Source: Acidobacteriota bacterium
GTDB taxonomy: Bacteria; Acidobacteriota; UBA6911; RPQK01; DATIPO01
NCBI GenBank assembly: GCA_035471785.1
Contig: DATIPQ010000013.1
Location: 1 to 58,671 of the forward strand
Reading direction: 5' to 3'
DNA: 58,671 bases
In this document: piece after piece, positions 52,732-58,671 of the stretch
Layout of the letters: each line of letters begins with the position of its first letter
Numbering within the stretch: position 1 is the stretch's first letter
Made by a program: the position numbers and the translations under genes
Notes under the pieces: model-generated
Database searches by the model: none
What the model saw: only the letters and a program-made list of their open reading frames with translations
What the model was told of the DNA's origin: nothing

Positions 52732-54189
52732 TTGCTCATCGATCCGAGCTACCACTTCGACGACCTCTACGTCATTTCCGACCTGCACCTGGGAGGTGAG
52801 GAGGGCTTCCAGATATTCAACCAAGGGGACTTGCTGGCCGACTTCATCGACCATCTGCGGCAACTGCCGGGTGACAGGCGCGTCTGCCTGGTCATCAACG
52901 GAGACTTGGTGGACTTCTTAGCCGAGCCGGATCCTCGCCATTTCGATCCAACAGGAGCGGCGGGGAAGCTGGATCGCATTCTTGCAGATCCTTCTTTTGA
53001 CATGATCCTGCCCTCCCTTCAAAGATTCCTCCTGACTTCCCGGCGCCACTTGGCAGTCACCCTCGGAAACCATGATCTGGAATTGGCTCTTCCCTGGGTG
53101 CGTGAGCGCCTGATCGAGCGGATCAGCGACGGAGACGCGACGGCTCGCAGTCGGCTTTACACCGTCTTTGACGGAACAGGCTTCCAGGCCAAGGTGGGAG
53201 GATTGAGCGTCCTTTGCACCCACGGCAATGAAACCGACATCCTCAATGTCAACGACTACGAGCGGCTGCGCAGGATCGCGTGCCAAATGGCCTTTGGCCA
53301 AAGCCCCGAAGCCTGGATCCCCAACGCCGGCACCCAGTTGGTCATCGACGTCATGAGTGAGATCAAGAAACGGTATCGGTTCGTAGATCTCCTCAAGCCG
53401 GAGCTAACCGCCGCAGTCCCGGTTTTGCTGGCGCTCCGACCGGAGTACGTGACCGAGATCGGCAAGCTCATTCCTTTCGGCCGCCGCGTCGTCACCGACT
53501 GGGTGCGCCGCAGAATCCGCCTTCTGGGAGAGGATGACGCGGAAAGCGAGAGCTCGCTCGAAGAAGAAATCGAGGTCAGACCTCTGCAGGAGATTCTTGG
53601 CGACGCCTTCGGCAAGGAGACGGTGGAGGAACTGGACGAAGACTATCTCAAATGGGTGGAGGACCAACTTGAGGCGGGAACGGATCCCGAGAGCCTGGCC
53701 AAGGACGGGGAGCGAGCCCTGCTGGGTCGGCAGCTGAGGTTCTCTGACGCCTGGAAGAAACTCGATATCCGCGAACGGCTGAGAAGGGCTCTGCTCTATC
53801 TGCAAAAAGAGCAGGATTTCTCACTCAAACACCAAGATCCCATGTTCAAGCGGATGGATAGGCTTGTGGGCAAGAGCGTCGACGTCGTTATCACCGGACA
53901 TACTCACAAGCCGCGGTCGATCCCCCGTTCGGGGGGCCACTATTTCAATAGCGGAAGCTGGATCCAGCGGATCCGGTCCGGTTCGCTTGCACTTGATGAC
54001 AAGGAGGCCTTCAATGAGGTTTATGGGGATCTCTCGGAGGGCTCGCAGAGCCGCTTGACCCGGTACGTCGAGCAGGAGCCGGTGGTGGTCTCGATCTGCC
54101 GCGCGGAGGGTGCAGTCAAGGGAGCGATCCAGCGGGTTGGCCGGTTCCCATCAGGCCTCCTGGAACCGGTGCCCGACAGTGAAATGTGA
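52732..54189 (+). CDS. Calcineurin-like metallophosphoesterase with large insertion
   Basis: From TTG 52732 (GGAGG about 10 bases upstream) the product is 485 residues; an ATG at 52525 would add 69 residues with no protein-like features. The metallophosphoesterase motifs are SDLHLGG (D17, H19), NGDLVDF (D58), LGNHD (112-115), LCTHGNETD and a late VITGHTHKP. More than 170 residues lie between the fourth and fifth motifs and contain an acidic, helical insert (EDDAESESSLEEEIEV). The core is intact, so the enzyme should be active. The family includes nucleotide, phosphoprotein and lipid phosphatases. It lies 17 bases before the CHAT gene, so the two act together. Confidence 0.85.
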   Translation: MLIDPSYHFDDLYVISDLHLGGEEGFQIFNQGDLLADFIDHLRQLPGDRRVCLVINGDLVDFLAEPDPRHFDPTGAAGKLDRILADPSFDMILPSLQRFLLTSRRHLAVTLGNHDLELALPWVRERLIERISDGDATARSRLYTVFDGTGFQAKVGGLSVLCTHGNETDILNVNDYERLRRIACQMAFGQSPEAWIPNAGTQLVIDVMSEIKKRYRFVDLLKPELTAAVPVLLALRPEYVTEIGKLIPFGRRVVTDWVRRRIRLLGEDDAESESSLEEEIEVRPLQEILGDAFGKETVEELDEDYLKWVEDQLEAGTDPESLAKDGERALLGRQLRFSDAWKKLDIRERLRRALLYLQKEQDFSLKHQDPMFKRMDRLVGKSVDVVITGHTHKPRSIPRSGGHYFNSGSWIQRIRSGSLALDDKEAFNEVYGDLSEGSQSRLTRYVEQEPVVVSICRAEGAVKGAIQRVGRFPSGLLEPVPDSEM

Positions 54190-54206
54190 GCAGGTAAAAA
54201 CTGAGT

Positions 54207-56171
54207 ATGCCCCGTATGAATATCCGCACACTTACCTTGGAGCTGCTTCGGCATGGTCCCGCCCACAATCAACTGCTGTCTCCCCTCACCCGCTACTTGG
54301 CGTTGATCGGAGATCACTCTCCGGAGACCATTCACCTGCCTTTCGAGCATCGGCAGTTCTTGGCGCGGCTTCGGGCCTTTCGCGGACAAGACAGTGGCCA
54401 AACCCAAGATTTGCAGGTTGAGGACACAGCCGACATGATGGGTGATCTCCTGGGTGGTATCCCTGGCTTGATTGCGGAATTGGCAAGTGGAGGGAACGAT
54501 CCGCACAATCCGCATCTTCACCTTGAAATGGTGCTTTCATCCTCTGAATTGGCGCTGCTGCCCTTCGAGTTGTCCACGTCGCCCAAAGCCTGCCCCAGCG
54601 AAGGCCAGCCGCTGAGTCTCCATCCCCAGTTGACGATAACGAGAAGAGTTCGCAGGCTGGGGGGCAGCCACATTCGCTGGCCAGAGCAACCCAAGATTTT
54701 GTTCGCGGCCGCCGATCCCGACTCCCCGATTCCGCGCCAGGCCCATCTGCTCGCCCTCCATCGGGTCATCGCCCCCTGGGTAAGACCCTATGACCGCAGC
54801 GACCCGAAGGATCGGGCCGACGCATTCCAGCAGCATATTACCTACCTGCGTCGGGCCAGCATTCGGGATATCAGGAGGGCATGCGAGCGGGAGCGGCAGG
54901 AAACCGGAAAACCCTTCACTCACGTGCACATTTTGGCTCATGGGGTCAAGCTGCCCAAAGATGAGGTGCGCTACGGTCTGGTGCTTCACAAGGTGGACGA
55001 TGCCGATAGGCCCGACACGGTCGACGGAACACGTCTGGCTTGTGCGCTCGGCGACAGTCATCGCGGCCTTCCCGAAATGAGCCCGACTGTCGTTACCATC
55101 GCAAGTTGCGACGCCGCTCAACAGGGCTCGGTTGTAGGCGCCGGATCGAGTGTGGCGCACGTACTTCATGAAGCAGGAATTCCCTTGGTCGTCGCCTGCC
55201 AGTTCCCTCTTTCCTTTCCCGCCTCCATCATCCTCGTCGTCGAGTTCTACAGCCAATTGCTGTGGGGAAGCGATCCGAGATGCGTGCTGACCAACGTCCG
55301 ACAGACCCTCAAGGCCCGGTTGGGGAATGACCTCGATTGGGCCAGCCTGGTAGCCTACGCCAGCTTTCCCCAGGACCTGGATGAGCAGATGGAGGGCATC
55401 CGGGCCGCTCGCGCCGACAACGCAGTCAAGGCAGCTCTCGAGCACGCAGAAAGAGCGCTTGAGGAGGATTCCAGTAACCGCCTCGACAACCAGAAGGAAC
55501 CCGACACAGGGAAAGGAGCCCAAGAAGACTCACCTCTGGCGCGGTCACGATCCAGGCTGAGGAAAGCCAAAGGACGCCTGGAGAAGGTGGCCCGCGATGC
55601 GGAGTCGTGGGGGCTGCTGGCAAGTTCCCACAAGCAGGAAGCGCAGATCGTTTACCGTCAAGGCGATGGGCCTGCTTGCCTTGACCTTCTCAATACAGCG
55701 CTTCGAACCTACGAGAAAGCGTGGGAGATGGAGAGGACCAATCACTGGGTGGCAACGCAATACTTGTCGATGGCTTCAATCCTGAACCATCAAGAAAGGA
55801 ACTTGGTGAGGATGTGGAGATTTGCCGCCATCTTGGCTGAATTCGAGATCGAACGCGACGATAGGAAGGCTCGGGCCTGGGCTCACGGCAGCTTGGCGGA
55901 ACTCTGGATGATTGTTCCCTTGCTGCCCGATGCCGAAAACGAGCTCAGCCACGAGAGAGCCCGGAGTCGAGCCGAAGCTGTAAGGCACATTGAGAAGATG
56001 GTTGCGCTGATGGGGCTTGAGTCGTTTCATGTCTTCAGCACCCGCCGACAGTTCCGGCGCTACCTCGAATGGTTCATCCCCATGACCGGGTCCCGCCTGG
56101 ACCCGCTGGGCGAAGTCGCAGAAGCGATCATGGAAAGGTTGACCCCTCCGCAGCCTCCGGCGGACCGATAG
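54207..56171 (+). CDS. CHAT-domain caspase-like protein with helical C-terminus
   Basis: The 654-residue protein has a CHAT (caspase HetF-associated with TPRs) protease domain at ~100-375. The catalytic pair is His245 (HILAHG) and Cys301 (TIASCDA), followed by GAGSSVAHVLHEAGIPLVVA and VVEFYSQLLWG, which match the core strands and helices of the family. The N-terminal ~95 residues are unassigned. Residues ~390-650 are alpha-helical with TPR-like alternation (AEIVYR-type and LNTALRTYEKAWEMER). CHAT proteins act as regulated proteases in conflict and cell-death systems. Its protein target may be encoded next to it. It has no own promoter and follows the phosphoesterase gene after 17 bases. Confidence 0.85.
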   Translation: MPRMNIRTLTLELLRHGPAHNQLLSPLTRYLALIGDHSPETIHLPFEHRQFLARLRAFRGQDSGQTQDLQVEDTADMMGDLLGGIPGLIAELASGGNDPHNPHLHLEMVLSSSELALLPFELSTSPKACPSEGQPLSLHPQLTITRRVRRLGGSHIRWPEQPKILFAAADPDSPIPRQAHLLALHRVIAPWVRPYDRSDPKDRADAFQQHITYLRRASIRDIRRACERERQETGKPFTHVHILAHGVKLPKDEVRYGLVLHKVDDADRPDTVDGTRLACALGDSHRGLPEMSPTVVTIASCDAAQQGSVVGAGSSVAHVLHEAGIPLVVACQFPLSFPASIILVVEFYSQLLWGSDPRCVLTNVRQTLKARLGNDLDWASLVAYASFPQDLDEQMEGIRAARADNAVKAALEHAERALEEDSSNRLDNQKEPDTGKGAQEDSPLARSRSRLRKAKGRLEKVARDAESWGLLASSHKQEAQIVYRQGDGPACLDLLNTALRTYEKAWEMERTNHWVATQYLSMASILNHQERNLVRMWRFAAILAEFEIERDDRKARAWAHGSLAELWMIVPLLPDAENELSHERARSRAEAVRHIEKMVALMGLESFHVFSTRRQFRRYLEWFIPMTGSRLDPLGEVAEAIMERLTPPQPPADR

Positions 56172-56257
56172 TTTAGCTTTAGCTTAGCGCAACAAGCTGT
56201 CAACCGAATATGTTCATCCAGCCTGGAGAACCCTGGTCAGGCACATGAGAATTCGCT

Positions 56258-56448
56258 AGTGCTGTCGGTCCTTGATTCTGAGCCAGCGCCCTCCCGTTTC
56301 TTGATCCCTGCAAGGGACAGAGTCGCCGGCTCCGGGGCAAGCGAGACGGCGGCGCCACCCTGGGTTCAATACAGCCAAGCCAAGGTCTGTACGCTGTAAG
56401 CGTGGAATAACGCAGCAGCGTAGCTCAAAACTTTACGTCTTGCATTAG
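56258..56448 (+). repeat. Interspersed structured repeat, 5'-truncated copy D
   Basis: This copy lacks the first ~100 bases but keeps the hairpin at 56304-56318 (ATCCCT/AGGGAC), the GCAAGCGAGACGGCGGCGCC block and the GCGTGGAATAACGC tail. It separates the CHAT gene from the next conflict-type gene. The stretches 56172-56257 and 56449-56693 contain no clear gene; the latter is noticeably AT-richer than the rest of the window. Confidence 0.8.
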
Positions 56449-56693
56449 TCGTTGTGAGTTTCTTGAAGAAAAACTCCTCGATCGAGCATGGCCCGCAACT
56501 GAGCAGAACAACATCTGACAAATCCTTGCCTCGTAACAACCTTCAGATGTAGACTGACTCCGCCGTTCGGTCTGGATGTAACGCTCCGACTGTGTATGTC
56601 AGTACGATCTCGCCGAGCGAGATGATAACCTAAATTTGATTTAACAGGGTGTGCATTCTCAGTGCAGACCCAGGGCCAGGAGGCGCAGAGAAA

Positions 56694-58037
56694 GTGCCTG
56701 GACGACGCCTGTTCATTGCAATGCCATTTGGCACTCGAGAAGGCACCCTGGACTTCACGCAACCCGAGAAACGCGTCGAAATTGATTTCAACAGTGTCTG
56801 GAACGGCGTATTGCGTCCCGCAATATCTGGGGAATTCGACGCTCGACGCGCTAAAGAATTCCGACAGCCTGGAATCGTTGACCTCTCCTACATCGAATGG
56901 CTCTATGATGCTGATGTCGTATTGGCAGATCTTACGTTTGGCAATGCGAATGTTTATTATGAACTTGGTATAAGACAAGCCTTATCGATGCAAGGGGCTG
57001 TACTTGTAGCTTGCAAGGGTACGCGTCTTCCCTTTGATGTACGAAACCAACGCGTTATTTACTATGACTATTCCCACGCCCCCTCGCTTCCTGAATTTCA
57101 TGAGTCTCTGCGATGCTCCATCCAAGCTGCTGCGGAGGATCAGACGGCGAGCCCAGTACATGTGTTCCTCCCAGGCCTTAGGATCAGCAGAACGGATTCC
57201 TTGGAGAGTATGGATACTGTATTGACGGAGCTTCGAGACCGCCTTAGTCAGCTCCAGTCGAATCTAGATAGCACTGTATCGAGCCAAGAAGAAAGACGTT
57301 TTCTCAACCAATTATCTGATGCCACGGACAAATCCAACCTGATTCGGCTCTTCCGAAAAATTCAGAATCTACAAGAACCATCCATCGAGCTTCTTGAGCA
57401 ACTTGGCAAGCGCCTTAGGAAATACGGCCTCATTGACGAAGCGATCAGGGTCTTCGAGCGAGGCATGAGAGTTGCCCCAAAGGATGGCGAGCTGCTTCGT
57501 GAAATCGGCTTCTGCTACCGAAAAAAAGGGCCCGCGTTCTTTGACCAAGCCGAGCGCTACTGGAAGGCTGCTCTCGAGGTCGATGATGAGGATGTCGAGC
57601 TTCTGGGAATGACGGGCGGTTTACTCAAACGCCGAGGGCGGCTGAGGGAGGCCCTGAACAACTATGAGCGTGCACACGAACTCGATCCAACAAATCTGTA
57701 CCCACTCGTGAATCTCGGAGCGATTGCTACAGCGCTCGATGACCTCGATTCAGCTAGGAAATGGTATCGCCAACTTCGAGATGTATGCCTAACCGTCGTG
57801 GATGCGGGAGAGGATGACTATTGGACTCATCTGTGCCTTGGTGAGGCTTCAATGGTCTTACAAAAGGAAGACTCGGCCATGACCTCTTACGAGAAGGCAG
57901 CCGCGATGGGTGCGCCTCCTGAGGATTTTGCATCCGCGATGGAGCAACTTGAGTTCCTAATGGAGCATGGTCTCTCCCGCAGACTTGGAGATCGGGTGAT
58001 TGAGCGTTTCGGCAGATCTGGCCAATCAGTGAAATAG
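56694..58037 (+). CDS. Nucleoside-deoxyribosyltransferase/TIR-like domain fused to TPRs
   Basis: The product is 447 residues from GTG 56694, which has AGGAGG 10 bases upstream; a GTG at 56649 would add 15 residues. The N-terminal ~140 residues start RRLFIAMPFG and contain ADVVLADLTFGN and NVYYELGIRQAL. This is the pattern of nucleoside 2-deoxyribosyltransferase-like (DRHyd) domains related to TIR, with Glu90 as candidate catalytic residue. A coiled coil lies near 175-210. Residues ~240-430 hold TPR units (EAIRVFERGMRVAPKDGELL, EALNNYERAHELDPTNLYPL). Similar chains are found with CHAT proteases and ASK1-like TRAFs-binding modules. Base composition (near 50% GC) differs from its neighbours, a sign of transfer. 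Confidence 0.78.
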   Translation: MPGRRLFIAMPFGTREGTLDFTQPEKRVEIDFNSVWNGVLRPAISGEFDARRAKEFRQPGIVDLSYIEWLYDADVVLADLTFGNANVYYELGIRQALSMQGAVLVACKGTRLPFDVRNQRVIYYDYSHAPSLPEFHESLRCSIQAAAEDQTASPVHVFLPGLRISRTDSLESMDTVLTELRDRLSQLQSNLDSTVSSQEERRFLNQLSDATDKSNLIRLFRKIQNLQEPSIELLEQLGKRLRKYGLIDEAIRVFERGMRVAPKDGELLREIGFCYRKKGPAFFDQAERYWKAALEVDDEDVELLGMTGGLLKRRGRLREALNNYERAHELDPTNLYPLVNLGAIATALDDLDSARKWYRQLRDVCLTVVDAGEDDYWTHLCLGEASMVLQKEDSAMTSYEKAAAMGAPPEDFASAMEQLEFLMEHGLSRRLGDRVIERFGRSGQSVK

Positions 58038-58040
58038 GGG

Positions 58041-58303
58041 ATAGCGTTTCTTGAGAGCCACTCGCGTCGGCGGCGTTGGCATGTCCCAGCCAGCCATGTG
58101 GCCGAAGTGGATTCCCCGCTCGGGCGGGGCAATAGCGGTGGCCCTGTCTTCGACACAAAACGACCGGAGAAATGGAATCGCTCAGAGCTATGTTTCGGTC
58201 CCCTTGGCGGACGGTATCACGACCAGCTATTCAAGGGCGGTCCAAGTCTCGCACCTTTCCGACTTTGTTGGCGGCTTACCGTCCGCCAAGCGGGGAATCT
58301 AGA
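58041..58303 (+). pseudogene. Frameshifted remnant of a trypsin-like serine protease
   Basis: One frame reads VAEVDSPLGRGNSGGPVFDT (58098-58157), carrying the S1-family active-site motif GNSGGP. A second frame then continues as GIAQSYVSVPLADGITTSYS and AVQVSHLSDFV (to ~58280), which resembles the strands after the catalytic serine. The frame changes between about 58160 and 58175. No His/Asp part is found upstream, so only the C-terminal third survives. Assignment rests on the motif and the order of the two parts. Confidence 0.55.
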
Positions 58304-58471
58304 GAGACCCAGTTCCGGGCGAAGCTCCCGGTACAGCACCTTTCTCGACAGTCCGGGCCGTAGCTTCATGGACGGTGAGATCAAGAAACTCCCAGTAGTC
58401 CAGAGGATCATCGCGCCAATTCTCCTTTCCGGACTCATCCCTTGCTGTTTGAGCCTATAGGCCAGCTCCCG

Positions 58472-58671
58472 ATGCCGGGGCGGATGTCGTTCGTCTTTCG
58501 GGGGCCCGCCTCAGCCGGCGAGGCCGAGCAGCTTGCCCGAGCGGAGGTGGAGAGCCTGGAACCCAACCTGGCTGTCTTCGGGGCGGGAGCGCTTGATGCT
58601 CGATTAGCCGGCTCCTTCTCGGACCGGCGCCGGCTGGCAATAGGCTCCGGTCGTCTGCGCATCGCTTTCTT
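58472..58671 (+). CDS. Possible partial gene running off the window end
   Basis: A frame opens at ATG 58472 and stays open for at least 66 codons to the end of the window (begins MPGRMSFVFRGPASAGEAEQ). It is open upstream to 58379. No domain is recognisable and no Shine-Dalgarno is clear. It might be the start of another conflict-island gene or a chance frame. The preceding stretch 58304-58471 holds nothing I can support. Confidence 0.25.
   Translation, partial: MPGRMSFVFRGPASAGEAEQLARAEVESLEPNLAVFGAGALDARLAGSFSDRRRLAIGSGRLRIAF

Noticed and set aside
56445-56978. 177-codon minus-strand frame opposite the start of the DRHyd-like gene
   Set aside because: It overlaps the conserved plus-strand domain, lacks a ribosome site and resembles no protein.

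Overview
The window looks like a chromosomal segment of a GC-rich Gram-negative bacterium, most likely a member of the Acidobacteriota. The main evidence is an ADOP-type ABC permease (the 'acidobacterial duplicated orphan permease' family) paired with a PadR regulator, a large Oar-like TonB-dependent receptor with an N-terminal carboxypeptidase-regulatory domain, an ASPIC/UnbV-type FG-GAP protein, and a futalosine-pathway (MqnC) enzyme. Almost all genes are on the minus strand. No rRNA, tRNA, CRISPR array or intact insertion sequence was seen.

Region 1 (559-17171) is an envelope-glycan region. Eight tightly packed minus-strand genes, read from 13170 down to 559, encode a GT39-like membrane glycosyltransferase, a glycosidase/GT2 fusion, an MsbA-like ABC exporter, a GT2 and a GT4-like enzyme that share a C-terminal domain, and three tandem paralogues of one GT-B-like family. 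Beside it are an S1/P1-type secreted nuclease (plus strand) and a second membrane glycosyltransferase plus DPM-like GT2 pair. Region 2 (17244-22348) is an operon of four radical SAM enzymes: two cobalamin-binding-type and two SPASM-type. Region 3 (22613-35444) carries a rhomboid protease, metK, an SGNH hydrolase next to the Oar-like receptor, mqnC, an FG-GAP/ASPIC protein, polX and an aminotransferase.

Region 4 (35496-44439) has a GAF-like protein with a long acidic linker, the tyrosine-catabolic pair hppD-hmgA, an MscS channel, an FAD monooxygenase and acetoacetyl-CoA synthetase. HppD, HmgA and AacS fit one route from 4-hydroxyphenylpyruvate through homogentisate to acetoacetate and acetoacetyl-CoA; fumarylacetoacetase is not in the window. 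Region 5 (44487-52475) holds the PadR/ADOP pair with a clear promoter-operator, a second SGNH protein, a TlpA-like lipoprotein with a DUF983 protein, and a PhoB/PhoR-like two-component system.

Region 6 (52732-58671) is the most unusual. A calcineurin-like metallophosphoesterase and a CHAT-domain caspase-like protein form a two-gene plus-strand operon. They are followed by a structured repeat, an AT-richer gene encoding a nucleoside-deoxyribosyltransferase/TIR-like domain fused to TPRs, and the frameshifted remnant of a trypsin-like protease. Together these resemble a bacterial conflict or signalling island that I cannot match to a named system.

A roughly 300-bp interspersed repeat occurs as two near-complete copies (14006, 42012), one 5'-truncated copy (56258) and one rearranged fragment (1). 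Its internal hairpins keep their stems while their loops vary. Several genes without a Shine-Dalgarno site have a -10-like hexamer exactly six bases before the start codon, which suggests leaderless mRNAs.
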